From Sphingomonas oligophenolica (lineage in GTDB: Bacteria > Pseudomonadota > Alphaproteobacteria > Sphingomonadales > Sphingomonadaceae): DNA of 64,000 bases. The stretch covers positions 62,001-126,000 of the forward strand of contig NZ_RCZK01000004.1 in assembly GCF_006438955.1 (NCBI RefSeq), in the 5' to 3' direction. The first letter of the stretch is position 1. The number at the start of each line of letters is the position of its first letter. The notes beneath the pieces are model-generated. The model was not told where the DNA came from. It made no database searches and was given only the letters and a program-made list of their open reading frames with translations. Below are positions 53,674 through 61,465 of this stretch, piece by piece. The translations under genes and the position numbers were made by a program.

Positions 53674-53688
53674 TTAATTTCGAATTAA
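53674..53688. promoter_or_regulatory. CtrA-type binding site (TTAA-N7-TTAA) upstream of ctrA
   Basis: TTAA-TTTCGAA-TTAA matches the CtrA consensus and is also an inverted repeat. It lies 92 bp upstream of the ctrA start, overlapping the stop codon of the AI-2E gene. TTATTAACC at 53642-53650 supplies an additional half-site. Autoregulation of ctrA is known in Caulobacter. Confidence 0.75.
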
Positions 53689-54818
53689 TCTAGCGTTTCC
53701 GGCGAGTCGCCTTGCGGGGCCGAGGGGGTGAGGTCGGCATCGAGCAGCGTTTCGTGGCCGGTGCGCGCGATATCCTCGCCCAGCACCTCGCGCAGATACA
53801 GGCTGCGGACGAGGGTGAAGATCACCACCAGCAGCGCGGCGGAGAAGAACAGCCCGAAGACACCGAAGATCACGCCGATGCCGATGATCGCGAAGACCGT
53901 GATCGCGGGGGGAATCGAAATGACCTTGTTCTGGACATAAGGCGTGATGAAATTGGTCTGGATCAGCCGCACGACCGCATAGGTCGCCAGCGCACCGACG
54001 ACCGGGCCGGTGCCGACCGTCGCGGCGAGGCCCAGCGCGGGGATCATCGCCGCGGTCGGGCCGATATAGGGGATGAATTCGCTGAGGCCCGCGAGCAGCC
54101 CGAGCGCGGCGGCGGAGGGGACGCCCGAGATCCACAGGCCGATGCCGATCAACACGCCCATGCTGGTCATCAGGATCAGCGACGAGCGCAGCCACAGCTT
54201 CAGCGTCGAGCCGACGTCGAACAGCGCATCCTCGACCGCGGGGCGTTTCGAGGCCGGGATGAGATAGAGGAAGCCGCGTTCATACACGCCCGGATCGGCG
54301 GCGAAGAACAGCGCGCCGATGAGCAGCAGCAGGCAGTTGAGGATGAGTTCGCCCGCGCCGCGGACGAGGCCGCCGATATCGCTCGCGACCTTCGACCCGG
54401 CATAGGCCTGGCGGACCGCGTCGACGATCTTGGCGCCAACCGGGCTGTGCGACAGGTACGCCGCGAGCTGGTCGATCAGGCCGGGCAGCGCGACGACGAG
54501 TTCGTTGACCTGCTGGCGGAACTGGACGCCGAACAGCCAGACGAGGAACGCGACGACGCCTAGCACGGTCGCCATGCCGAGGCCGAGCGCGAGCTTCGGC
54601 GGCGCGCGGGCATAGCGTTCGTAAAGTTCGGCAATCGCGTGGATGACGATCGCGCCGAGCATCGACCCGAACGCGAGGATCAGCAGGTCGCCCGCGCGTA
54701 GCAACGCCGCGCCGACCGCGACGATGACGACGATATACAGAATGCGGCGGATGAACCGCGCGTCGTCCGCGTCGGGTGCGAGCCGGTTCATACGGAGAGG
54801 CCGATCGCGGGGTGACAT
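53685..54818 (-). CDS. AI-2E/PerM family membrane transporter
   Basis: A 377-residue protein with the eight-helix AI-2E/PerM architecture. FIRRILYIVVIVAVGAALLR begins the first helix pair, and a long periplasmic or cytoplasmic helical stretch follows (VGAKIVDAVRQAYAGSKVAS...). The conserved GLLAGLSEFIPYIGPTAAMIPA and TNFITPYVQNKVISIPPAITVFAIIGIG come next. Some members export autoinducer-2, others act as Na/H antiporters; the role here is unknown. ATG 54791 is an alternative start. It lies immediately upstream of ctrA on the same strand, and the CtrA site overlaps its stop. Confidence 0.88.
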   Translation of the reverse strand: MSPRDRPLRMNRLAPDADDARFIRRILYIVVIVAVGAALLRAGDLLILAFGSMLGAIVIHAIAELYERYARAPPKLALGLGMATVLGVVAFLVWLFGVQFRQQVNELVVALPGLIDQLAAYLSHSPVGAKIVDAVRQAYAGSKVASDIGGLVRGAGELILNCLLLLIGALFFAADPGVYERGFLYLIPASKRPAVEDALFDVGSTLKLWLRSSLILMTSMGVLIGIGLWISGVPSAAALGLLAGLSEFIPYIGPTAAMIPALGLAATVGTGPVVGALATYAVVRLIQTNFITPYVQNKVISIPPAITVFAIIGIGVIFGVFGLFFSAALLVVIFTLVRSLYLREVLGEDIARTGHETLLDADLTPSAPQGDSPETLD

Positions 54819-54959
54819 TGACGAAGTTTACACGGAATCGCGTTTTTGACGGCGTCGTGGATGGCGGGGCGGACGGGCGGAAAAACATGCAGGCGGCGGG
54901 GTTTGATCATGACGGATTGTTGGCAGATCGGACGACTGTAGGACAGTGGGTATGCACAT

Positions 54960-54979
54960 CCTCCCCCTGGCGGGGGAGG
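54960..54979. repeat. Palindrome CCTCCCCC-TGGC-GGGGGAGG
   Basis: A perfect 8-bp stem with a 4-nt loop lies two bases after the LysR gene's stop on the minus strand. It recurs as part of the 61322-61443 element, in both orientations. Confidence 0.8.
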
Positions 54980-54981
54980 TG

Positions 54982-55881
54982 TTAGGAAGCGCACGGGTCT
55001 TTGAGATTGGCGGCGAGGAAGGCGATCAGTGCCTCGACGCGCGCGGGGCGGAGCGGGCTCGGGGGTGTCAGCAGGTGGAGCCCGACGGGGGCGGGGTTCC
55101 AGTCGGCGAGGATTTCGACCACCGCGCCGCTGGCGAGCTGCGCGCCGACGATGAAGCCGGGGAGGCGCGCGATGCCGAGTCCCGCAACCAGCGCGGGGAC
55201 GAGCGCCTCGCCGCTGTTGGCGGTGAGCGGCCCGCGCGGCTTGACCGATACCTCGGTACCGTCGCGCCCGCGGAAGCGCCACGGGCCGACGATGTTCGAA
55301 TAGCCGAGCAGCCGGTGATCGCCGAGTTCGCCCGCATGGCTCGGGGTGCCATGCGCCGCGAGATAGGCGGGCGCGGCGACGAGGTGCGCCGCGATCGAAC
55401 ACAGGCGGCGCGCGCGTAGCGTGCTGTCGGGCAGGTCGGCGATCCGGAGCGCGATGTCGAACCCCTCGGCGACGATGTCGACCCGCGCGTCGGACAGGCT
55501 GAGGTCGATTTCGATGCCCGGATGATCGGCGAGGAACGCGGCGAGGAGCGGGGCGACGCTGGTGACGCCGAAGCTCATCGGTGCGGCGAGGCGGATGCGC
55601 CCGGTCGGCGCGGTGGCGGCATCGCTCGCGGCGTCCTCGGCAGCGCGCGCCGCGGCGACGATGCGCTGGGCATGGTCGGCGAGGTCCTGGCCCGCCTCGG
55701 TCAGCGCGAGGCGGCGCGAGGTGCGGTGGAACAGCGACTGGCCAAGCTGCGCCTCGAGCCGGGTCACCGCCTTCGACACGGTGCCCTTGCTGAGGCCGAT
55801 CGCAGCGGCGGCGGCGCTGAACGAGCGGTGTTCGACGACGCTGGCGAAGATCGCCCAGGCTTCGAGATCGGGTAGCTTCAT
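54982..55881 (-). CDS. LysR-family transcriptional regulator
   Basis: A 299-residue LTTR. The N-terminal winged helix is MKLPDLEAWAIFASVVEHRS, then FSAAAAAIGLSKGTVSKAVTRLEAQLGQSLFHRTSRRLALTEAG. The C-terminal ligand-binding domain has GRIRLAAPMSFGVTSVAPLLAAFLADHPGIEIDLSLSD. It is divergent from a pirin/wrbA pair. An exact inverted repeat in the shared promoter (55920-55943) is a likely binding site, and the regulator probably controls both sides. The inducing compound is not known; quinones or oxidants are plausible given the targets. Confidence 0.92.
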   Translation of the reverse strand: MKLPDLEAWAIFASVVEHRSFSAAAAAIGLSKGTVSKAVTRLEAQLGQSLFHRTSRRLALTEAGQDLADHAQRIVAAARAAEDAASDAATAPTGRIRLAAPMSFGVTSVAPLLAAFLADHPGIEIDLSLSDARVDIVAEGFDIALRIADLPDSTLRARRLCSIAAHLVAAPAYLAAHGTPSHAGELGDHRLLGYSNIVGPWRFRGRDGTEVSVKPRGPLTANSGEALVPALVAGLGIARLPGFIVGAQLASGAVVEILADWNPAPVGLHLLTPPSPLRPARVEALIAFLAANLKDPCAS

Positions 55882-55919
55882 CTGACATTCCTTCCCCGGA
55901 ACCGGGAGGAGTAGAATGA

Positions 55920-55943
55920 GAAACGATCGGTTTCCATCGTTTC
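55920..55943. promoter_or_regulatory. Predicted LysR operator in the divergent LysR/pirin promoter
   Basis: GAAACGAT-N8-ATCGTTTC is an exact 8-bp inverted repeat with an 8-bp spacer. It lies between the divergent LysR gene and the pirin gene, 39 bp from the LysR start. LysR regulators usually bind such dyads in the shared promoter. Confidence 0.65.
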
Positions 55944-55996
55944 TATTTTCATGGCCAAGCGGAACCCTATCTTGGCGTCAACCGATGGAGGATTCG

Positions 55997-56713
55997 ATGA
56001 CCGACACCAAAACCAAGATCGACCGCCGCCCCTTTGCCAGCCTGGGCCATGCCAACCACGGCTGGCTCGATGCGCGGCATCATTTCAGCTTCGCGAACTA
56101 TCACGATCCGGCGCGGATGGGCTGGGGCGCGATCCGGGTCTGGAACGACGATGCGATCCAGGCGCAGAACGGGTTTCCGCCGCATCCGCACAGCGACATG
56201 GAGATCATCACCTATGTCCGCTCGGGCGCGATCACGCACCAGGATTCGATGGGCAACAAGGGCCGCACCGAAGCGGGCGACGTCCAAGTGATGAGCGCGG
56301 GCGACGGCGTGCGGCACGCCGAATATAACCTCGAGGACGAGACGACGACGCTGTTCCAGATCTGGATCGAGCCGACCCGCAAGGGCGGGAGCCCGAGCTG
56401 GGGTGCGAAGCCGTTTCCCAAGGGTGAGCGGTCGGGGCAGTTCGTGACGCTGGCGAGCGGGTTCGCCGAGGATACCGACGCGCTGCCGATCCGCGCCGCG
56501 GCACGGGTGATGGCGGCGACGCTGAAGGCGGGCGACACCGCGACCCACGCGATCGGCGAGGGGCGCCATGTCTATCTGGTCCCCGCAACCGGACGGATCA
56601 CGATCGACGGCGCGCCGTTCGAGGCGCGTGACGGGGCCGCGCTGTCGGGCGGACAGACGGTCACGATCACCGCGATCGAGGATGCCGAGATCGTGCTCGT
56701 GGATTCGGAATAA
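55997..56713 (+). CDS. Pirin family protein (bicupin, quercetinase-like)
   Basis: A 238-residue bicupin from ATG 55997, with GGAGGA 4 bp upstream. The pirin metal site is visible: FANYHDPARMGWGAIRVWND, then FPPHPHSDMEIITYVRSGAITHQDSMGN and MSAGDGVRHAEYN. The second cupin (ATHAIGEGRHVYLVPATGRI) lacks metal ligands, as usual. Bacterial pirins may oxidise flavonoids such as quercetin or regulate transcription. Its partner 40 bp downstream is a quinone reductase, and a LysR gene is divergent. Confidence 0.92.
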   Translation: MTDTKTKIDRRPFASLGHANHGWLDARHHFSFANYHDPARMGWGAIRVWNDDAIQAQNGFPPHPHSDMEIITYVRSGAITHQDSMGNKGRTEAGDVQVMSAGDGVRHAEYNLEDETTTLFQIWIEPTRKGGSPSWGAKPFPKGERSGQFVTLASGFAEDTDALPIRAAARVMAATLKAGDTATHAIGEGRHVYLVPATGRITIDGAPFEARDGAALSGGQTVTITAIEDAEIVLVDSE

Positions 56714-56752
56714 GCCCTTCCCTTTTTGTCCAACGTTCAGAAGGAACACGTC

Positions 56753-57355
56753 ATGACCAAGGTTCTCGTCCTCTATTATTCCTCCTACGGCCATATCGAA
56801 CAGCTGGCCGATGCGGTCGCCGAGGGCGCGCGCGCGGGCGGGGCCGAGGTGGACATCCGCCGCGTTGCCGAAACCGCGCCGCCAGCGATCGTCGCGGCGG
56901 CGCATTTCAAGACCGACACCAAACACCCGGAGATCGAGGGCGTCGATAAACTCGCCGACTATGACGCGATCATCGTCGGCGCGCCGACCCGCTTTGGCCG
57001 GATGCCGAGCCAGATGGCGGCGTTCTGGGACATGACCGGGCCGCTGTGGATGAAGGGCGCGCTGATCGGCAAGATCGGCGGCGCATTCACCTCGACCGCG
57101 AGCCAGCATGGCGGGCAGGAAACGACCTTGTTCTCGATCCTGACCAATTTGCTCCACCAGGGGATGACGATCGTCGGGCTCGACTATGGGTTCCAGGCGC
57201 AGATGGGGGTCGACCAGATCCGTGGCGGTTCGCCCTATGGCGCGACCACGATCGCGGGCGGCGACGGCAGCCGCCAGCCCGGCGAGGAGGAACTCGACGG
57301 CGCGCGCTATCAGGGCAAGCGGATCGCGGAGCTCGCGGCGAAGGTGGCGGGGTGA
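56753..57355 (+). CDS. wrbA: NAD(P)H:quinone oxidoreductase, WrbA type
   Basis: A 200-residue flavodoxin-like reductase from ATG 56753, with AAGGAA 7 bp upstream. The FMN-binding loop is [73 protein letters not shown] is the family core, and GASQ-like loops follow. Two-electron reduction of quinones avoids semiquinone radicals. It shares the operon with the pirin gene. The stop is followed by a 14-bp perfect palindrome. Confidence 0.95.
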   Translation: MTKVLVLYYSSYGHIEQLADAVAEGARAGGAEVDIRRVAETAPPAIVAAAHFKTDTKHPEIEGVDKLADYDAIIVGAPTRFGRMPSQMAAFWDMTGPLWMKGALIGKIGGAFTSTASQHGGQETTLFSILTNLLHQGMTIVGLDYGFQAQMGVDQIRGGSPYGATTIAGGDGSRQPGEEELDGARYQGKRIAELAAKVAG

Positions 57356-57357
57356 GC

Positions 57358-57387
57358 TAATTCCTCCCCGCTGGCGGGGAGGAATTA
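57358..57387. terminator. Palindrome between convergent wrbA and vanY-like genes
   Basis: TAATTCCTCCCCGC-TG-GCGGGGAGGAATTA is an exact 14-bp stem with a 2-nt loop, beginning 3 bp after the wrbA stop. It includes the stop codon of the convergent gene. It is likely to end transcripts from both sides, although the T-runs are short. Confidence 0.7.
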
Positions 57388-58158
57388 TTTGCACTTCTTC
57401 TTCTTGCAGACCGGGAACGGCGGTGCGTTCACCACGGTCGGCCAGATCGGCACGTTGCGCAGGATCGTCACGCCGTCGACCGCGGGGTGCGCGGGGAACC
57501 GCGCGCGGGCGGCAGCGAAGATGAAGCGCGCGCGTGCGGCGCCGGGTGCGGCCGCCGCGGTGCCGACCCAGCGCCAGTGCCACGGTTCCCATTTCACGTT
57601 CTGGCCATTGCCGCCGGGGAACGACATTTCGAACCCGTAGCGCGGCGCGTTCGCGAGCAGCCAGCGCGCCATCGGGGTCGCGGCCATGCAGCCTTCCGCA
57701 TCGGGGCAGCCGTGGGCGGGGCGGACCGCGAAGTCGATCGCATAGCCGGTGGTGTGTTCGCTGTGCCCCGCGGGCGCGACCGAGATCGCGCGGGTCGCGG
57801 CGTCGGCATCGGCGCGCGGGCGGCAGAAGACGTCGCCCTGGCGGATGATGCCGCGGTGGCACGACAGCGCGCGCAGCTGGCCGCGGAGCGCGGGATCGCC
57901 GTTGGCGGCGGCGACGAGCCGGGAGAGGTCAGGCAGCATCTCGCGGCGGACCATGCAGGTGTTGAGCGCAAAGCCCGGCGGGGCGCTGACCAGTTCGTCG
58001 CCGGGGACGTCGCCATAGGGGAAATGGCCGAGCAGGCGACCGTCGGCGGTCGGGGTCGCGGTGTCGCCGCACAGCTGCGCCCAAGCCGGGGGGGCGACGG
58101 CGGGGCAGACCAACAGCGCGAGCGCAAGACCAAGCCGGGGGATGACGCGGTGCAACAT
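57385..58158 (-). CDS. D-alanyl-D-alanine carboxypeptidase, VanY family (M15)
   Basis: A 257-residue exported peptidase from ATG 58158. The signal peptide is MLHRVIPRLGLALALLVCPA. The catalytic zinc region has SEHTTGYAIDFAVRPAHGCP and WEPWHWRWVG, the HxxxxxxD and EPWHWR motifs of the VanY/M15B group. LSCHRGIIRQGDVFCRP and MSFPGGNGQNVKWEP are also present. The C-terminus is Lys/Cys-rich (PVCKKKKCK). It would trim D-Ala from peptidoglycan stem peptides in the periplasm. A longer upstream frame is not related. Confidence 0.88.
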   Translation of the reverse strand: MLHRVIPRLGLALALLVCPAVAPPAWAQLCGDTATPTADGRLLGHFPYGDVPGDELVSAPPGFALNTCMVRREMLPDLSRLVAAANGDPALRGQLRALSCHRGIIRQGDVFCRPRADADAATRAISVAPAGHSEHTTGYAIDFAVRPAHGCPDAEGCMAATPMARWLLANAPRYGFEMSFPGGNGQNVKWEPWHWRWVGTAAAAPGAARARFIFAAARARFPAHPAVDGVTILRNVPIWPTVVNAPPFPVCKKKKCK

Positions 58159-58207
58159 CTTGGGCGTGGCTCTGGCATGACGACGCATCCGGTGGCAAGG
58201 GCGGTGG

Positions 58208-58891
58208 ATGCATGGCGACCGCGTACTCTTCCTCGACGGCGAGGCCCTGGTCATCGACAAGCCCGCAGGCTTGCCGGTCGACCGCCCGCGCGATGGCTCG
58301 CTGAGCCTCGAAAACCACTTGGTGGGCCTGAAATTCGGGTTCCAGCGGGTGCCGCACGCGGTCCACCGGCTCGATCGCGACACCAGCGGGTGCCTGTTGC
58401 TGTCGCGCAATCCCAAGGCGCACGCGCGGCTGCAGCAGGCGTTCGAGCGCGGCGAGGTGCAGAAACGCTATCTCGCGGTGCTCGACGGGATGCCCGAGGG
58501 CGAGGACGGCACAATCGACCTGCCGCTCGCCAAGACCAGCACCAAGGAAGACGGCTGGCGGATGGTGCCCGATGCCGAGGGCAAGTCCGCGCTGACCCAC
58601 TGGCGGCTGCTCGGCAGCCATGAGGGGCGCGCCTATGTCGAATTCCGCCCCGAAACCGGGCGGACCCACCAGATCCGCGTCCATGCCGCCGCGGGGCTCG
58701 GCATCGCGGTGCTCGGCGACCCGGTCTATGGCCGCGCCGACAAGCGGGGGATGATGCTCCACGCCGCCGAACTGATCGTGCCGCGCGCGAACAAGCCGCC
58801 GGTGACGGCCGAGGCGCCGCTGCCCGAGCGGTTCGCGGGGCTGATCGATCCCGCGTATACTCCGATGACGGCGGAAATCGCGATCCCGTGA
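58208..58891 (+). CDS. RluA-family rRNA/tRNA pseudouridine synthase
   Basis: A 227-residue RluA-type synthase without the S4 domain. The catalytic Asp is in VHRLDRDTSGCLLLSR. ALVIDKPAGLPVDRP precedes it and RPETGRTHQIRVHAAAGL and AVLGDPVYGRADKRGMMLHA follow, all characteristic. The exact target (23S rRNA position or tRNA) cannot be read from sequence. Its stop overlaps the arfB GTG (GTGA), giving an operon of two RNA- or ribosome-related genes. Confidence 0.92.
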   Translation: MHGDRVLFLDGEALVIDKPAGLPVDRPRDGSLSLENHLVGLKFGFQRVPHAVHRLDRDTSGCLLLSRNPKAHARLQQAFERGEVQKRYLAVLDGMPEGEDGTIDLPLAKTSTKEDGWRMVPDAEGKSALTHWRLLGSHEGRAYVEFRPETGRTHQIRVHAAAGLGIAVLGDPVYGRADKRGMMLHAAELIVPRANKPPVTAEAPLPERFAGLIDPAYTPMTAEIAIP

Positions 58892-59313
58892 CCGCGATCC
58901 CGGTCACCCGTTCGATCGCGATCGACAGTGACGAGATCGAGGAATCGGCGACCCGATCGGGGGGCGCGGGCGGACAGCACGTCAACACCACCGACAGCGC
59001 GGTGATCCTGCGGTTCGACGTCGCGCAGTCGCCCAACCTGCCCGACGCGGTGAAGCGGCGGCTGGCGGCGATCGCGGGATCGCGGCTGACGCGCGAGGGG
59101 GTGCTCGTCCTGCGGAGCGAGGGCTCGCGGTCGCAGCATCTCAACCGGCAGGAGGCGCGCGAGCGGCTGATCGGGATGATCCAGGAGGCGACGATCGTCC
59201 CCAAGAAGCGCCGCCCGACCCGCCCGACGAAAGCCTCGCAGACGCGGCGGGTCGACGGGAAGGTGAAGCGCGCCGGGGTGAAGGCGGGGCGGGGGCGGGT
59301 GCGGGAGGATTGA
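58888..59313 (+). CDS. arfB: Alternative ribosome-rescue factor ArfB (peptidyl-tRNA hydrolase YaeJ)
   Basis: A stalled-ribosome rescue factor that enters the mRNA channel with its basic tail and hydrolyses peptidyl-tRNA. The 141-residue protein, from GTG 58888, has the catalytic GGQ loop in TRSGGAGGQHVNTTDSAVIL (Gly28-Gln30). RSEGSRSQHLNRQEARERL follows, then a long basic tail (KKRRPTRPTKASQTRR...GKVKRAGVKAGRGRVRED), as required for rescue. It is coupled to the RluA-type gene. Confidence 0.95.
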   Translation: MTAIPVTRSIAIDSDEIEESATRSGGAGGQHVNTTDSAVILRFDVAQSPNLPDAVKRRLAAIAGSRLTREGVLVLRSEGSRSQHLNRQEARERLIGMIQEATIVPKKRRPTRPTKASQTRRVDGKVKRAGVKAGRGRVRED

Positions 59314-59362
59314 CGCTGTCTTTCCCCCGATCCACGTCTTTCCCCGATCCACGTCAAACCAG

Positions 59363-59455
59363 CCGGCGAAGGCCGGGGTCCAGTTGCGACGTTAGAGGTA
59401 ACGAAACGCAGCGCTGATCACGTCTGCGCGCCAACTGGGCCCCGGCGTTCGCCGG
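59363..59455. repeat. Imperfect inverted repeat (family C) between arfB and msrC
   Basis: The left arm (59363-59388, beginning CCGGCGAAGGCCGGGGTCCA) faces its near reverse complement ending at 59455 (CCAACTGGGCCCCGGCGTTC...), with mismatches at two positions over 24 bp. Each arm has an internal CCGGC/GCCGG palindrome. It may be a dispersed genome repeat. Confidence 0.75.
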
Positions 59456-59508
59456 GGTGGTAGATAGAAGCGGTTGCGCCGGGTCGTCAGGCCCTCCATC
59501 TGGCGCGG

Positions 59509-59991
59509 ATGTACCAGTTCGACATTTCGACCGGCTCAAAGGCCGAGCTTTACCGCGACCTGCTCGCCGCGATCGATGCGGTGACCGCCGACGAGCCCGA
59601 CGGCATCGCCAACATGGCCAATGTCGCGGCGCTGGTGTGGCAGTATCTGCCCGACCTCAACTGGGCGGGGTTCTATCGGACGATCGGCGACGAGCTCGTG
59701 CTGGGGCCGTTCCAGGGCAAGGTGGCGTGTATCCGGATCGCGATCTGCGCGGGGGTGTGTGGCGCGGCGGCGGCGACCGGGGCGACCCAGCTGGTCGAGG
59801 ATGTCCACGCGTTTCCAGGGCATATCGCGTGCGATGCGGCGAGCCGGTCCGAACTCGTCGTCCCGATCGTGGTCGATGGACGCGTCGCCGCGCTGCTCGA
59901 CCTCGACAGCCCGCATCCGGCGCGGTTCGATGCGGCGGATGCCGAAGGGTGCGAGGCGATCGCGCGGCTGATCGCGGCACGGATCGGTTAA
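59509..59991 (+). CDS. msrC: Free methionine-(R)-sulfoxide reductase (GAF domain)
   Basis: A 160-residue GAF-fold reductase that repairs free methionine R-sulfoxide using thioredoxin. The catalytic cysteines are spaced as in the E. coli enzyme: Cys74 (VACIRI), Cys84 (GVCGAA) and Cys108 (HIACDA), at intervals of 10 and 24 residues. WAGFYRTIGDELVLGPFQGK and SELVVPIVVDGRVAALLDLDSP are typical of the family. It is a stand-alone gene after a repeat element. Confidence 0.93.
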   Translation: MYQFDISTGSKAELYRDLLAAIDAVTADEPDGIANMANVAALVWQYLPDLNWAGFYRTIGDELVLGPFQGKVACIRIAICAGVCGAAAATGATQLVEDVHAFPGHIACDAASRSELVVPIVVDGRVAALLDLDSPHPARFDAADAEGCEAIARLIAARIG

Positions 59992-60118
59992 CCGCGGCTA
60001 CTAACCCTGCGGTGCTCCAAAGCGGGACGGGGTGCGCGCTGGCGACTCGCGGGGCCGACTGGTAAGGTTTCGTCAACCATAGGTGGCGAGCGGCGGGTCG
60101 CTCGACAGGGAGATGACG

Positions 60119-61267
60119 ATGCGGACCTTGATGATCGCGAGTGCGGGGCTGGCGCTGATGACGGCGAGCGGCGCGGAGGCGGGACAGATGACGCCAGCGG
60201 CGGGCGCGACCGGCGGCGGCCACATGGGCGGCATGATGCACGGCGGGGGCATGAAGGGCGGCGGGATGTCGCACGGCATGCCGGGTGCCCACATGGGCGG
60301 ATCGCGCTGGGGCAGCAAGGTCGGTGGACATTGGTGGGGCGGGATGAACGCGCCGGGGGGGTGGAACGCGTATCGCCGCCCGACCCGTGGCTATGCGCTG
60401 CCGGGCTATTGGGTCAACCCGCGGTTCTACATCAACGACTGGTCGGGCTATGGCCTGACCCAGCCGAGCTATGGCTATAATTGGGTGCGCTATTACGACG
60501 ACGCGGTGCTGGTCGATGCGCGCGGATCGGTGTCCGACGTCTATGACGGGATCGACTGGGACGGTTACGGCAGCGCCTATGGCGTCGACGATAGCTATGC
60601 GGGGGGCGACCGGGGTGGCTATGCCCAGGGTGGTTATGACCAGGGTGGCTATTACGCGAACCGCGGTGCGGTGGGCGGGGGCTATGCCCCGGTCGCGCCG
60701 GGCTATGACGATCGCGGCGGGGGGCGCGGCGACCGCCGCAGCGATGGCGTCGCAGGAGCGGTCGTCGGCGGCGTCGTCGGCGGAGTCGCGGGCAATGTGA
60801 TCGCGGGCCGGGGTAACCGGCTCGGCGGGACGCTGATCGGCGCGGGCGTCGGCGCGGCGGCGGGCTATGCGATCGACCGCGCGTCGAACGCTGGGTCGCG
60901 TCGCGACGTGCCGGGGGCCGGCTATGGCGCGCCCTATGCCGCACCCTATCGCGGCGGCGGCTATGCCGAGCGAGGTTATGATGCGCGGGGCTATGGCGCG
61001 CAGGGCTATGGCGGGGGCGATCGCGGCACGACGATCACGCGCAACGGCGGCACCACGGTGACGACGACCGCGACCGGCGGCTATGCGGCGGGGGGCTATT
61101 ATTTCCCCGCGGGCTCGACGACGACGGTGGTCGTGCGGGCGGCCCCGGTGGTGACCACCACGACCACCGAGGTGTACGAAGACCGGGTCACCTATGCGCG
61201 CCAACGCGCGCACCGGACCAAGATCGTCAAGCGGTGGCGCGCGCCGGCGACGTGTTCGTGCCGCTGA
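60119..61267 (+). CDS. RcnB-like exported protein with glycine-zipper domain
   Basis: A 382-residue exported protein. I use ATG 60119, which has AGGGAG 6 bp upstream; ATG 60113 lies too close to that site. The signal is MRTLMIASAGLALMTASGAEA. A Gly/Met/His-rich segment (HMGGMMHGGGMKGGG) may bind metal. The RcnB-like part is YALPGYWVNPRFYINDWSGY, then TQPSYGYNWVRYYDDAVLVDARG. Tyr/Gly repeats and a glycine zipper (GAVVGGVVGGVAGNVIAGRG) follow. The C-terminus is Thr-rich and basic. RcnB in E. coli tunes nickel and cobalt efflux; the function here is uncertain. Confidence 0.75.
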   Translation: MRTLMIASAGLALMTASGAEAGQMTPAAGATGGGHMGGMMHGGGMKGGGMSHGMPGAHMGGSRWGSKVGGHWWGGMNAPGGWNAYRRPTRGYALPGYWVNPRFYINDWSGYGLTQPSYGYNWVRYYDDAVLVDARGSVSDVYDGIDWDGYGSAYGVDDSYAGGDRGGYAQGGYDQGGYYANRGAVGGGYAPVAPGYDDRGGGRGDRRSDGVAGAVVGGVVGGVAGNVIAGRGNRLGGTLIGAGVGAAAGYAIDRASNAGSRRDVPGAGYGAPYAAPYRGGGYAERGYDARGYGAQGYGGGDRGTTITRNGGTTVTTTATGGYAAGGYYFPAGSTTTVVVRAAPVVTTTTTEVYEDRVTYARQRAHRTKIVKRWRAPATCSCR

Positions 61268-61321
61268 GCAGAGGCTAGCAGCGCGTCATGCGTCGCGACG
61301 TGAGATCGACGGTGCGATAAT

Positions 61322-61443
61322 CCCCCCCCGCCAGGGGGAGGTGGCAGCGAAGCTGACGGAGGGGGCGGGAAGCCGACCCACTATCGTGCCGTACCCTCCC
61401 CCTCCGACCCGCTACGCGGCCCACCTCCCCCTGGCGGGGGAGG
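61322..61443. repeat. Long imperfect inverted repeat with G/C-run arms (family D)
   Basis: The left end, CCCCGCCAGGGGGAGGTGGC (61326-61345), faces GCCCACCTCCCCCTGGCGGG... up to 61443. Weaker matching continues inward (GAAGCTGACGGAGGGGG against CCCCCTCCGACCCGCT). It lies between the RcnB-like gene and the convergent M28 peptidase gene. Confidence 0.8.
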
Positions 61444-61465
61444 ACTTGAGGGACTCCGCTCCGCC

